64,000 nucleotides of DNA from Rhabdothermincola sediminis (GCF_014805525.1 NZ_JACFSZ010000013.1:1-64000), one strand, 5' to 3'; shown: positions 36,355 through 45,146, numbered from the stretch's first letter. Made by a program: numbers and translations. The notes: generated from the letters alone by a model not told the origin.

Positions 36355-37257
36355 CTACCGCATGGGTGCCGGGATGCGCTGCTCGAGGCTGGCCGCGTCC
36401 GCGAACAGGTCCCCGAGCCGTTCGACCCGATCGAGCACCTCGGCGGCCTCGAACGAGAGCGGCTGGCCGCCGGCGGCCGCTTCGACCTCGTCCCAGGTCA
36501 CCGGGGTGGACACCGTCGGCCGGGGCCTGGCCCGCAGCGAGTAGGCGCAGATCGTGGTCTTGAAGTAAGCGTTCTGGCTCCAGTCGATGAGTACCTTGCC
36601 TCGCCGGAGCTCCTTCTTCTGGTCCGTCACCACCAGGGAGGGGTGGTGCTTCTCGATGAGCTGCGCGACTGCGAGGGAGAAGGACTTCGCGTGGTCGGTG
36701 TGGTGGTAGCAGTTGAGCGGCACGTACAGCTGCAGGCCTTTCGAACCTGAGGTCTTCGCGACCGAGCGCAGCCCGAGGCCGGCCAGCGTGTCGCGGATGA
36801 GCAAGGCCACCTCGGCGCAGGCCGCCATGCCCGCGGGCGGTCCGGGATCGAGGTCGAAGACCACCATGGTCGGGGCGTGCATGTCCCCGGCGCGCGACAT
36901 CGGGGTGTGCAGCTCCAGCGCCGCCAGGTTCGCCGCCCACACCAGCGCGGCGACCGAATCCAGCACGCAGTAGCGGATCGGCCCACCCCGGTCGCCGGGG
37001 CCTTCGGCCACGGGCACCCACTCGGGGCGATGGCCCGGACATCGCTTCTCGAAGAACGACTCCCCGTCGACCCCGTCGGGGAACCGGCGGAACGTCACGA
37101 TGCGATCGCGGAGATGGGGCAGCATCACCGGCGCGATGCGCGCGTAGTAGTCGACCACCTCGGCCTTGGTGAAGCCCGCCTCGGGGTAGAGCACCTTGTC
37201 GAGGTTGGTGAGCTTGAGCTGGTGCCCCTCGATCTCCACGAGGGTGGGAGGCGACAT
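36355..37257 (-). CDS. LigD-type primase-polymerase domain protein (NHEJ)
   Basis: A 300-residue stand-alone polymerase domain of the archaeo-eukaryotic primase superfamily. In bacterial non-homologous end joining it adds ribonucleotides at breaks. Seen are LKLTNLDKVLYPEAGFTK, FEKRCPGHRPEW, VVFDLDPGP (metal-binding D-x-D), KTSGSKGLQLYVP (catalytic core with the SGSKGLH-like motif) and VLIDWSQNAYFKTT. The nuclease and ligase domains of full LigD are absent, so they must be separate genes elsewhere if the pathway is complete. ATG 37257 is preferred; a TTG at 37275 overlapping the Ku stop is possible. It follows ku directly. Confidence 0.92.
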   Translation of the reverse strand: MSPPTLVEIEGHQLKLTNLDKVLYPEAGFTKAEVVDYYARIAPVMLPHLRDRIVTFRRFPDGVDGESFFEKRCPGHRPEWVPVAEGPGDRGGPIRYCVLDSVAALVWAANLAALELHTPMSRAGDMHAPTMVVFDLDPGPPAGMAACAEVALLIRDTLAGLGLRSVAKTSGSKGLQLYVPLNCYHHTDHAKSFSLAVAQLIEKHHPSLVVTDQKKELRRGKVLIDWSQNAYFKTTICAYSLRARPRPTVSTPVTWDEVEAAAGGQPLSFEAAEVLDRVERLGDLFADAASLEQRIPAPMR

Positions 37258-37271
37258 GAAGCTCCGGGCGC

Positions 37272-38150
37272 TCAACCCGTCGCGGTGCGGGCTTCGGTGG
37301 CGGGACCCTCCCCGGTGACAGCGCCCTCGGCCTCGGCCTGCGGCTCGTGCGCGGTCGGGTGCCGCTTGCGAGCCTCTTTCGCCGCCGCGACCGAAGCCTC
37401 CAACGCCGCCATCAGGTCGACCACCCTGGCGGGCTCCGCGGCCGCCGGCGCAGCCAGCACTCCGGCTCCCCGGGCCTTCTGCTCGATGAGATCGATCACC
37501 GCTTCACGGTAGGTGTCGTGGAACTTCTCCGGCTCGAAGTCCGCCGAGAGGGTGGCGATGAGCTGGCGGGCCATCACCAGCTCCTTGTCGGGGAGCTCCA
37601 TCTCGCCCAGATCGGCCAGCTCGGGGATCTGCGCCGGGTCGTTGATCTCGTCGGCGTAGACCATCGTCGACAGCAGCAGCACACCGTCCCTGGGCCGGAT
37701 CGCCGCCAGGTACTGCTTGGTGCGCATCACGAAGTGCGCGATGCCGACCTTGCCTTCTTCCTCCATCGCCTTGGCGAGCAACGCATAGGGCTTGGCCGCG
37801 GCGTCGGGCGCCAGGTAGTACGCGGAGTCGTAGAAGATCGGATCGATGTCCGCGAGATCGACGAACTCCTCGATGTCGATCGTGCGCACCGCTTTGGGAT
37901 CGAGTGCAGCCAGCTCCTCGTCGGTGATGACCACGTAGCTGCCCGAGCCCAGCTCGTAGCCCTTGACGACCTGCTCCCAGGGGACTTCTTCACCCGTCTC
38001 GGCCGAGACGCGCTTCTGCTTGACCCGCGCATGGGTACGGGCGTCGAGTTGGTTGAACTGCACGGTCTTGCGAGTCACCGCGCTGTACAGCTTCACGGGG
38101 ATGTTGACCAGGCCGAAGCTGATCGACCCGCTCCAGATGGCTCGCGGCAT
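37272..38150 (-). CDS. ku: Ku protein (non-homologous end joining)
   Basis: A 292-residue bacterial Ku that binds DNA ends as a homodimer ring. The start PRAIWSGSISFGLVNIPVKL is the family hallmark, followed by KGYELGSGSYVVITDEEL, IFYDSAYYLAPD and PDKELVMARQLI. The C-terminal 50 residues are low-complexity and alternate acidic and basic, as in other Ku tails that recruit ligase. GGAAGGGAAGAG precedes the ATG, and TACTCT at 38189 is a plausible -10. The polymerase gene lies immediately downstream, so the two form an NHEJ unit. Confidence 0.96.
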   Translation of the reverse strand: MPRAIWSGSISFGLVNIPVKLYSAVTRKTVQFNQLDARTHARVKQKRVSAETGEEVPWEQVVKGYELGSGSYVVITDEELAALDPKAVRTIDIEEFVDLADIDPIFYDSAYYLAPDAAAKPYALLAKAMEEEGKVGIAHFVMRTKQYLAAIRPRDGVLLLSTMVYADEINDPAQIPELADLGEMELPDKELVMARQLIATLSADFEPEKFHDTYREAVIDLIEQKARGAGVLAAPAAAEPARVVDLMAALEASVAAAKEARKRHPTAHEPQAEAEGAVTGEGPATEARTATG

Positions 38151-38180
38151 GGGCTCTTCCCTTCCCCCGGGACCGCCCGC

Positions 38181-39038
38181 TCAGCTCGAGAGTAGCGCCC
38201 GAGCCACCAGATCGGTACCGAACGCCGTCAGGATGGCCAGGTAGAGCAGCCCCGTGGCAGCCATGACCGCCGAGTAGTAGCGCTCCTTGAGCGCCAGCCG
38301 GGTGACCACGATCAAGGCGCCGGTCGTCAGCGCGCAGGCCACCCAGAACCACGACAGCAGGCCGTTGTAACCATCGTCGATGGTGCCGTCGACTGCGGAG
38401 AGCATCCCCGTCGGGACGAGCAATAGCAGCACCTCGGGCACCCACAGCCAGCCGACCCAGCGCACCAGCTCGAGCAGCGGGGCGCGGGCCAGCCCCGGCT
38501 GCACCAGGTACCAGTGGCCGAGCAGCATCGCATCGGTGACCGCGCCGAGGAACGCCGCGCCGACCACGAAGCGCGCCACGGCCAGCCAGTGCGGCCCTCC
38601 TGCTCCGAGCGCTGCGGCGACCACACCGGCGAACCCGATGCAGGGCGCGACCAGGTCGAGCCAGGGCGGGAACTCGGGGATGGATCGATCCCGAGCCGCC
38701 AGGGCGCGGTCGATCCCGGTCATGGCCGCCACCCGGGCCGATCGCTGGTCGGCGAGCGCAAGCTGGCCTGACACCCCGGCCTTGCGACGGGCTATCGAGA
38801 CCGCGAGCGCGACCCCGGCGGCAATGGCGGTACCGACCGAGGCCAGGTCCCTGACCGGCTCGGTGTCGATCACGACGAAGCCGACGTACGCCGCGCCGAG
38901 CGCCATCAACCCGAAGACCCCGCGCATCAACCAGCCGTATCCCAGGCCCACCTCTCGGCGGCGGGTGGTGACCCACAGGAACAGCAGCCCGCCCGCAGCC
39001 CATTGCAGGAGGAAGGACGCGCCATCGAACCCGATCAT
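38181..39038 (-). CDS. polytopic membrane protein of unknown function
   Basis: A 285-residue membrane protein with about eight hydrophobic segments. Examples are FLLQWAAGGLLFLWVTTRRR, VGTAIAAGVALAVSIARR and VPEVLLLLVPTGMLSAVDG. Histidine in the fifth segment region (MLLGHWYLVQPGLARAP) is the most distinctive feature. I do not recognise the family. A frame extension of more than 150 residues upstream runs antisense to the M24 peptidase gene and is rejected. The ATG at 39038 is 19 bases after the M24 peptidase stop, so the two are likely co-transcribed. Confidence 0.75.
   Translation of the reverse strand: MIGFDGASFLLQWAAGGLLFLWVTTRRREVGLGYGWLMRGVFGLMALGAAYVGFVVIDTEPVRDLASVGTAIAAGVALAVSIARRKAGVSGQLALADQRSARVAAMTGIDRALAARDRSIPEFPPWLDLVAPCIGFAGVVAAALGAGGPHWLAVARFVVGAAFLGAVTDAMLLGHWYLVQPGLARAPLLELVRWVGWLWVPEVLLLLVPTGMLSAVDGTIDDGYNGLLSWFWVACALTTGALIVVTRLALKERYYSAVMAATGLLYLAILTAFGTDLVARALLSS
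38189..38194 (-). promoter_or_regulatory. possible -10 box (TACTCT) for ku
   Basis: TACTCT lies 38 bases before the ku ATG, giving room for the Shine-Dalgarno GGAAGGGAAGAG. It overlaps the 3' end of the membrane-protein gene. Confidence 0.3.
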
Positions 39039-39057
39039 CGCCGTCCCTGCCCACCCA

Positions 39058-40179
39058 TCACGCGTCGATCGGGACGAGGTCGTGGTCGGCGGCGTTGAGT
39101 GGCTCGGGTCCCCCCTCGGCGACCACCACGATGTCCTCGAGCCGGACACCGAAGCGGCCGGCCAGGTAGATGCCAGGCTCGATCGAGAACGCGTTGCCCT
39201 CCACCAGGGGGGTGTGGTTGCCGGCGACGATGTAAGGGTGCTCGTGCTCCTCCACGCCGATGCCGTGACCCGTACGGTGGATGAAGCACTCGCCGAAGCC
39301 TGCCTCGGTGATGCGTCCCCGGGCGATGGCGTCGACCTCCTCGCACGCCACTCCGGCCTTCGCCCCGGCGACCGCCGCCTGCTGTGCGTCGCGCAGCACC
39401 CGGTACAGGTCGCGAACCTCCGGTGGCGGCTCGCCGGTGTACACGCAGCGGGTGATGTCCGAGCAGTACCCGGCACCGTCGGCACCGAGCATGGTGCCAC
39501 CGAAGTCGCACAGGACGATCTCGTTCGGCTCGATGACCCGGTTGCCGGGCTCGTGGTGCGGGCTGGCGGCGTGCTCCCCTGCGGCGACGATGGCGAAGTT
39601 CACCCGCTGGTGGCCCTCCGCCAGGATCCGCCGGCCCAGCTCGGCGGCGACCTCGGCCTCGGTGCGACCAACGAGCGGGATCTCACCCTGCTGGAGCTGG
39701 CCCGCCACCCGATCGACCGCCGCGGCCGCTCGCCGGAGGGCGGCGATCTCGCTGGCATCCTTCACCGCCCGCAGCGGACCGGTGATGTCGCTGGCGTTCC
39801 GGAAGGTCGTGCCCGGCATGCGCCGCTGCAGCTCGATGAGGAACTGCGCCCAGGTGCGGTTCCCGACGGCGGCCACCGAGGCCAGCCCGGCCAGGTCCGC
39901 CACCAGCTCCACGGGGTCGTCGGTCTCGGCCCAGGTCCGCACCCCGAAGACCTCCGGTTCCTCGCGGACCCGCGGCGCTTCGAGCAAGGGGACCACCAGC
40001 GTCGGCTGCGCGTCACGGGGCACCACCAGCATGGTGAGCCGCTCGAGCGGCATGGCTTCGTAGCCGATCAGCCACGGCAGGTCCGCGCCCACCGACAGCA
40101 GCAGCACGTCGACGCCGGCGTCCTCCATGGCTCGCCGCACGCGAGCCACGCGCGCCGCGTGGGGGGACCAGGAAGACAT
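39058..40179 (-). CDS. M24-family Xaa-Pro aminopeptidase-like metallopeptidase
   Basis: A 373-residue pita-bread peptidase. The N-terminal creatinase-type domain (about 1-130) is followed by the catalytic domain, whose five metal ligands can be traced: D in VLCDFGG, D in YCSDITR, H in HRTGHGIG, E in FSIEPGIY and E in VRLEDIV. It cleaves N-terminal residues before proline or acts on a related substrate. ATG 40179 is preferred over the TTG three codons upstream because TAGCCT sits 8 bases before it. Confidence 0.92.
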   Translation of the reverse strand: MSSWSPHAARVARVRRAMEDAGVDVLLLSVGADLPWLIGYEAMPLERLTMLVVPRDAQPTLVVPLLEAPRVREEPEVFGVRTWAETDDPVELVADLAGLASVAAVGNRTWAQFLIELQRRMPGTTFRNASDITGPLRAVKDASEIAALRRAAAAVDRVAGQLQQGEIPLVGRTEAEVAAELGRRILAEGHQRVNFAIVAAGEHAASPHHEPGNRVIEPNEIVLCDFGGTMLGADGAGYCSDITRCVYTGEPPPEVRDLYRVLRDAQQAAVAGAKAGVACEEVDAIARGRITEAGFGECFIHRTGHGIGVEEHEHPYIVAGNHTPLVEGNAFSIEPGIYLAGRFGVRLEDIVVVAEGGPEPLNAADHDLVPIDA

Positions 40180-40187
40180 CGCGGCCA

Positions 40188-40193
40188 AGGCTA
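40188..40193 (-). promoter_or_regulatory. -10 box (TAGCCT) of a leaderless promoter for the M24 peptidase gene
   Basis: TAGCCT ends 8 bases before the ATG at 40179. The remaining ~215 bases up to the lipoate gene contain nothing I can assign. Confidence 0.5.
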
Positions 40194-40410
40194 CGGGAGC
40201 GCGGCGCGCCCAGGCACGCCGCTGATCCGCTTCCTACGTTGTCGACCAAGCCGACGGCCGGACAGCGCCGTCGGGAACGAGGAGTCCTGCGGCGTGAGTC
40301 CGAGGAGCCGGCCGAGACCGCATCGCGACCGGGTGATCGCCGACCGCACCGCTCTCCGGTGCTCGGCGGACCGGCCACGAACGAACGGTCGCGCCCCTCC
40401 AGCCACCTGG

Positions 40411-42117
40411 TCAGTGGCGCAGGGGACTGGAAGCCGGAACAGCGCCTGCGACCTTGTCTCCCGCGGTACCGGCCGCATGGCGAGCGTGGTAACTGGAGCG
40501 GGCGAGCGGGCCGGCCTCCACGTGGGGGATCCCCATGCCCTCGCCGATGCGGGCCAGCTCGGCGAACTCACCGGGCTCCCACCACCGGGCCACCGGCAGG
40601 TGCTGCGAACTGGGCCGCAGGTACTGGCCGAGGGTGACGATGTCGGTGCCCACACCGGCGAGGTCCGCCAGCGCGGCCACCACCTCGTCGAAGCTCTCGC
40701 CGAACCCGAGGACCAAACCGGACTTGGTGGTCAGGCCGGCTCGCTTGGCGGCCGCGAGCACCGCGAGGCTACGGGCGTACCCCGCCGAGGGTCGCACGGC
40801 TCGCTGGAGGCGGGCGACGGTCTCCAGGTTGTGGTTCAGCACGTCGGGGCGGGCGTCGAAGATGGTCGCCAGCGCGACTGCGTCACCCTTGCAGTCGGGG
40901 ATGAGGACTTCGATCGCCACCTGCGGCGTGCGGGCCCGGATGGCGTCGATGGTGGCGGCGAAGGCGCTGGCCCCACCGTCGGGTAGGTCGTCGCGAGCCA
41001 CCGCGGTCACCACGGCGTACTGCAGACCCATCCGATGCACCGCCTCGGCCACCCGGGCCGGCTCGCCGGGGTCGAATGGGCCGGGCCGCCGGGTGTCCAC
41101 CAGGCAGAAGCCACAGGCCCGGGTGCAACGCTCACCGTTGATCATGAACGTGGCCGTGCCGTCGGCCCAGCACTCGAAGATGTTCGGACAGCCCGCCTCC
41201 TCGCACACCGTGACCAGCCCCAGCTCGCGCATCGTGCGCTTCAGCCGCAGGTAGCCGTCGCCGATGCGCACCTCGGCGCGCATCCAGTGCGGTTTGCGTT
41301 CGTGGAGGTCGTGGCCCCCGGCCACCCCTGCCTCGGCCAGGCGTCCCCGGAGGCGCAGAGAGCCCTCACCGCTCGGCGCGGGGAGTTCACCTGGCCCTTC
41401 CCCCCTGCTGAACGGCGCCAGGTCGACCGGCGATCGGCGCCACACGACGTCCGCCCGGTCCCAGCCGGCCGGGCCTGCCCAGCGGGTGACCGCTCGGTCG
41501 ACGACCGCGTCGACCACCCGGTGCAGATCAGCATCGATGCCCTCGGCTCGCAGCGAGGTGACCGCCTTGTCGGCGATGCCGCAGGGCACGATGTGGCCGA
41601 ACATGGCCAGATCGGGATCGACGTTCAGCGCGAACCCGTGCATCGAGCGGCCCCTCGCCAGCCGCACCCCGATGGCCGCGATCTTGCGTGGACGCTGCCC
41701 TGCGGGCTCGACCCAGACCCCCGGGTAGCCGGGCAGCCGACCCACGTCGCGCAGCCCGAGGTCGCCCAGCACGTCGATGAGCAGCTGCTCGACAGCGCGT
41801 ACGTAGGCCACCGTGTCCGCCATACCCCCGCCGCGCCTGCCCGGCACGGTGAGGATCGGGTAGCCGACGAGCTGGCCGGGCCCGTGATAGGTGACGTCCC
41901 CACCCCGATCGGCGCGCACCAGCTCAGCGCCCACCTCCGCCGGGGGGACGAGCACGTGGGCGAGGTCGCCGCGGGCTCCCAGCGTGTACACGTGAGGGTG
42001 CTCGAGCAGCAGCAGCCAGTCGTCGCGGCCGTGCTCGAACAGGCCTTGCTGGAGGGTGTGCGCCTCCCGGTACGGGACCTGCCCCAGCCAGCGGACGTGC
42101 AGCGCCCGGCCGCTCAG
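40411..42117 (-). CDS. lipB-lipA: LipB-LipA fusion: octanoyltransferase plus lipoyl synthase
   Basis: One continuous frame of up to 568 codons encodes both steps of lipoate attachment. Residues 1-~215 are LipB: RGGDVTYHGPGQLVGYPIL (octanoyl pocket) and PCGIADKAVTSL with the catalytic pair C179 and K184. After a short linker, residues ~265-568 are radical-SAM LipA: auxiliary cluster cysteines C305, C310, C316 (CEEAGCPNIFEC) and radical-SAM cysteines C331, C335, C338 (CTRACGFC). The frame has no ATG, GTG or TTG before codon 43, yet the upstream codons encode canonical LipB sequence (HVRWLGQVPYREAHTLQQGL). The likely start is CTG at 42117, 7 bases after GGAGG and overlapping the sucB stop. The fusion sits beside its substrate E2. 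Confidence 0.88.
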   Translation of the reverse strand: MSGRALHVRWLGQVPYREAHTLQQGLFEHGRDDWLLLLEHPHVYTLGARGDLAHVLVPPAEVGAELVRADRGGDVTYHGPGQLVGYPILTVPGRRGGGMADTVAYVRAVEQLLIDVLGDLGLRDVGRLPGYPGVWVEPAGQRPRKIAAIGVRLARGRSMHGFALNVDPDLAMFGHIVPCGIADKAVTSLRAEGIDADLHRVVDAVVDRAVTRWAGPAGWDRADVVWRRSPVDLAPFSRGEGPGELPAPSGEGSLRLRGRLAEAGVAGGHDLHERKPHWMRAEVRIGDGYLRLKRTMRELGLVTVCEEAGCPNIFECWADGTATFMINGERCTRACGFCLVDTRRPGPFDPGEPARVAEAVHRMGLQYAVVTAVARDDLPDGGASAFAATIDAIRARTPQVAIEVLIPDCKGDAVALATIFDARPDVLNHNLETVARLQRAVRPSAGYARSLAVLAAAKRAGLTTKSGLVLGFGESFDEVVAALADLAGVGTDIVTLGQYLRPSSQHLPVARWWEPGEFAELARIGEGMGIPHVEAGPLARSSYHARHAAGTAGDKVAGAVPASSPLRH

Positions 42118-43529
42118 AGCTCCGCCTCCCAGTTGCGGGTCTCGATGCTCGCCTTCACCGCGGACAGGAACGCGGCCGCGTACCCACCGTCGAAGGCGCG
42201 ATGGTCCCAGCTCATGCCCAGCAGCCCGACCGAGTGGATGGCCACGGCCTCCGTGCCGTCCTCCGCGGTGACCACCACCGGCTTGCGGGACACCCCGTCG
42301 GTGCTGAGGATCGCCACCTGCGGCTGGTTGATGATCGGCAGCACCAGATAGCTGCCGAACGATCCGGAATTCGAGATCGTGAAGGTGCCCCCGGTGATGT
42401 CGTCGACGGAGAGCTTCTTGGTGCGAGCCCGGGTGGCGAGGTCGTTGATGGCCCGGGCGATCGCCCGCAGCCGCAGGTCGTCGGCCTCGTGGATGACGGG
42501 GGCCAGCAGACCCTCGAAGTCGAGGTCGACGGCGATGGCCAGGTTGACGTAGTTGTGGACCACCAGCTCGCCGTCACCGACGGTGGCGTTGAGGTGCGGG
42601 AAGTCGGCCAGCGCGTCGATCACCGCTCGGGCGATGAAGGGCAGGTAGGTGAGGCTGAAGCCCTCGGTGGCCTTCCACTCGTCGCGGTGCGCCCGCCGCA
42701 CCCGCTCGACGTTCTCGTAGTCGACCTCCACCACGGTGTAGGCGTGGGGTGAGGTGGCCTTGGAGGCCACCATGTGCTCGGCCGTGCGGCGGCGGATGTT
42801 GTTGAGCGGCTCCACCGTGTCGCCGGTGCCCGACCGCGGGGTGGGTGAGGCTCGCCGGGCTGGTGCCGGCTCGACGGGCGGAGCAACAGAGGGCGCGGCA
42901 GGCGGGGACACGACAGGCGAGGGCGCGGCGGCAGCCGACGCAGGCCGGTCCACCGCCCGGGTGGCCCCCCGAGCGCGGATCTCGCGCTCGACGTCCGCCC
43001 GGGTGATCCGCCCGCCCGGCCCGGTGGGGGTGATCCGGCTGGCGTCGAGCCCGTAGTCGTGCACGAGCTGGCGCACCACCGGCGACATGAGCCGCCCTTT
43101 CGTCTGGCCGTCGGTAGCCGCCGCAGGGGCCGCCGCGGACGCCGTCGGGGGCTGGGGCGACGGCGCTGGCGGCGGGGGCACGGGTTCCGCCTCGGGCCGG
43201 TGCGCCTCGGCGGCCTTCGCGGGCGGCTGCTCGGTGGGCGGCGCGGCCGGCTCGTCACGGGGTGGCGGCGGTGCCGCCGCGGCACCCTCGACGGGAGCCT
43301 CGGTCACCACCGCGAGCACCGCGCCCACCTCGACCGTCTCGCCTTCGGGGACCCGGATCTCGGCCAGGTACCCGGACACGGGCGAGGGGACCTCGGAGTC
43401 GACCTTGTCGGTGGAGACCTCGAAGAGCACCTCGTCCTCGGCCACGTGGTCGCCCACCGCCTTGAACCACTTGGTGATGGTGCCCTCGGTGACCGACTCA
43501 CCGAGCTGGGGCATCTGGATCTCGGCCAT
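42114..43529 (-). CDS. sucB: 2-oxoacid dehydrogenase E2 (dihydrolipoamide acyltransferase)
   Basis: A 471-residue E2. Residues 1-77 are one lipoyl domain with the lipoylated lysine in VSTDKVDSEV. An alanine/proline-rich linker follows (about 80-145), then a peripheral subunit-binding domain (MSPVVRQLVHDYGLDASRI) and a second linker. The catalytic acyltransferase domain (about 235-471) contains SWDHRAFDGG with the HxxxDG active site. It forms the core of a pyruvate or 2-oxoglutarate dehydrogenase complex. The nearby AceE at 53646 makes pyruvate likely, but the substrate is not shown by sequence. The ATG at 43529 fits the conserved MAEIQMPQLGESVTEGT start. It is coupled to lipB-lipA downstream. 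Confidence 0.92.
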   Translation of the reverse strand: MAEIQMPQLGESVTEGTITKWFKAVGDHVAEDEVLFEVSTDKVDSEVPSPVSGYLAEIRVPEGETVEVGAVLAVVTEAPVEGAAAAPPPPRDEPAAPPTEQPPAKAAEAHRPEAEPVPPPPAPSPQPPTASAAAPAAATDGQTKGRLMSPVVRQLVHDYGLDASRITPTGPGGRITRADVEREIRARGATRAVDRPASAAAAPSPVVSPPAAPSVAPPVEPAPARRASPTPRSGTGDTVEPLNNIRRRTAEHMVASKATSPHAYTVVEVDYENVERVRRAHRDEWKATEGFSLTYLPFIARAVIDALADFPHLNATVGDGELVVHNYVNLAIAVDLDFEGLLAPVIHEADDLRLRAIARAINDLATRARTKKLSVDDITGGTFTISNSGSFGSYLVLPIINQPQVAILSTDGVSRKPVVVTAEDGTEAVAIHSVGLLGMSWDHRAFDGGYAAAFLSAVKASIETRNWEAEL

Positions 43530-43558
43530 GGTCCGTCGTTCCTCGAGTTTCGATCGGG

Positions 43559-44965
43559 TCAGTGCAACGAGCGTCCGGTGAGGGCCATCGCCGCCTCGCC
43601 GAACACCTCGCTCATCGTGGGATGAGGCTGGATGAACTGGGCCACCTCCGCCGCGGTGGCTTCCCAGTTCACCGCCAGGTAGGCCTGCCCGAGCTGCTCG
43701 GTGACCCACGGGCCCACCATGTGCACCCCGAGGATCTGCCCGGCGCCGCCGTCCGCGTTGCGCTCGGCGATGATCTTCACCATCCCCTCGTTGTCACCGA
43801 CGATCATCGCCCGGCCGTTGCCTCCGTAGCGCTGCTTGGCGGTCACCACGTCGTAGCCGGCCTCCTTGGCCGCCTCTTCGGAGAGCCCGGCGAAGGCCAC
43901 CTCGGGGTGGCAGTAGATGCACCACGGCACCCGGTCGTAGGCGATGGGGAGCGGGTCCTCACCGAGCACGTCCTTCACCACCAACATGCCCTCCGCGAAG
44001 CCCACGTGGGCCAGGGCGGGGGTGGCGATGAGGTCACCGGCGGCGTACACCCCGGGCTCGGCGGTGCGGCAGCGCTCGTCGACCACCACGTGGCCCCGCT
44101 CGGTGACCTCGACCGCGGTGCCCTCCAACCCGAGGGTCTCCGAGAGCGGGCGCCGGCCCACCGACACCACCACCAGCTCGGTCTCGATCGACTGACCATC
44201 ACCCAAGGCGACGACGGTGGTCTTCTCGCCCGGCGTGTGGCCGGTCACGGTGACCCCGGTGCGCACCTCGATGCCCCGCTTGGAGAACGCCCTGGTGACC
44301 AGCTTGGTGATGTCGTCGTCACAGCCCGGCAGGATCTTGGGCAGCGCTTCGAGCACGGTGACCTCGGTCCCGAGGTCGGCCATCATGGAGGCGAACTCGC
44401 AGCCGATGGCGCCACCCCCGATCACCACAGCGGTGGCGGGCAGGGTCTGCAGGGAGAGCAGCTCGTCGGAGGTGACGACGAAGCGGCCGTCGACCTCGAA
44501 GCCGGGGATGGTCCGGGGCACCGACCCGGACGCCAGCAGCACGTGGTCACCGGTGAGCTCGACCTCCCCGGACGCGCCGCCACTGACGCGCACCACCCGG
44601 CCCGGGTGCAGGGTGCCGGTGCCGTCGAAGAGGGTGACGGTGCGCCGCTTGAGCAGACCGGTCAGGCCGGTGGTGAGCTGGTCGACGATCTGCTGCTTGC
44701 GGGCCTGGGTGACCCCGAAGTCGACCGACGGGGACCCGGCATTGATGCCGAACTCCCCCGCCCGGCTCACCGTGCGGTACACGGCTGCGGTCTCGAGGAG
44801 CTCCTTGGCGGGGATGCAGCCCACGTGCAGGCAAGTGCCGCCGAGCTTCGCCCGCTCGATGAGCGCGATGTGCAGCCCCGCCGAGGCGCCGTAGAGGGCA
44901 GCTGCGTAACCGGCGGGCCCACCTCCGATGATCACGAGGTCGAAGTTCTCGGCCGTGGGGACCAC
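43559..44965 (-). CDS. lpd: dihydrolipoamide dehydrogenase (E3)
   Basis: A 468-residue flavoprotein that reoxidises dihydrolipoamide. It has VIIGGGPAGYAAALYGASAG (FAD), the redox disulfide GGTCLHVGC (C45, C50), VVIGGGAIGCEFA (NAD), YAAGDLIATP and the C-terminal HPTMSE with the base histidine. Unlike the flavoprotein at 262, both cysteines are present. The predicted GTG at 44965 overlaps its own GGAGG, so the exact start is uncertain by a few codons. It is followed by sucB after 29 bases. Confidence 0.94.
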   Translation of the reverse strand: MVPTAENFDLVIIGGGPAGYAAALYGASAGLHIALIERAKLGGTCLHVGCIPAKELLETAAVYRTVSRAGEFGINAGSPSVDFGVTQARKQQIVDQLTTGLTGLLKRRTVTLFDGTGTLHPGRVVRVSGGASGEVELTGDHVLLASGSVPRTIPGFEVDGRFVVTSDELLSLQTLPATAVVIGGGAIGCEFASMMADLGTEVTVLEALPKILPGCDDDITKLVTRAFSKRGIEVRTGVTVTGHTPGEKTTVVALGDGQSIETELVVVSVGRRPLSETLGLEGTAVEVTERGHVVVDERCRTAEPGVYAAGDLIATPALAHVGFAEGMLVVKDVLGEDPLPIAYDRVPWCIYCHPEVAFAGLSEEAAKEAGYDVVTAKQRYGGNGRAMIVGDNEGMVKIIAERNADGGAGQILGVHMVGPWVTEQLGQAYLAVNWEATAAEVAQFIQPHPTMSEVFGEAAMALTGRSLH

Positions 44966-45008
44966 CTCCGTTGCGTGCTGGGTTGTGTGCGCCCGGGCGA
45001 GCCGGCGG

Positions 45009-45098
45009 TCAGCGAGCGATGGCGAGCTGCACGGTGAACGCGGTCAGGATGGCGATGCCGCACAGCAGGGACAGGAAGATCAGCTTCCGGGTGCTCAT
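45009..45098 (-). CDS. 29-residue single-span membrane peptide
   Basis: A minus-strand ORF from ATG 45098 to TGA at 45009 encodes a peptide with an N-terminal MSTRKLIF, a continuous hydrophobic segment (LSLLCGIAILTAFTVQLAIA) and a C-terminal arginine, the make-up of a single transmembrane helix with positive-inside end. It is 43 bases upstream of lpd in the same direction. It has no named family I know, and the Shine-Dalgarno is weak. Position and clean membrane-protein composition are the only evidence. Confidence 0.5.
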   Translation of the reverse strand: MSTRKLIFLSLLCGIAILTAFTVQLAIAR

Positions 45099-45133
45099 CG
45101 TGAGGGCAGCCTAGCGGCGCGCACCCCCTCGCC

Positions 45134-45139
45134 TACCAT
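45134..45139 (+). promoter_or_regulatory. -10 box (TACCAT) of a leaderless promoter
   Basis: TACCAT lies 7 bases before the ATG at 45147 and itself contains the alternative ATG at 45138, favouring 45147 as the start. Confidence 0.4.
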
Positions 45140-45146
45140 GCGAGCC

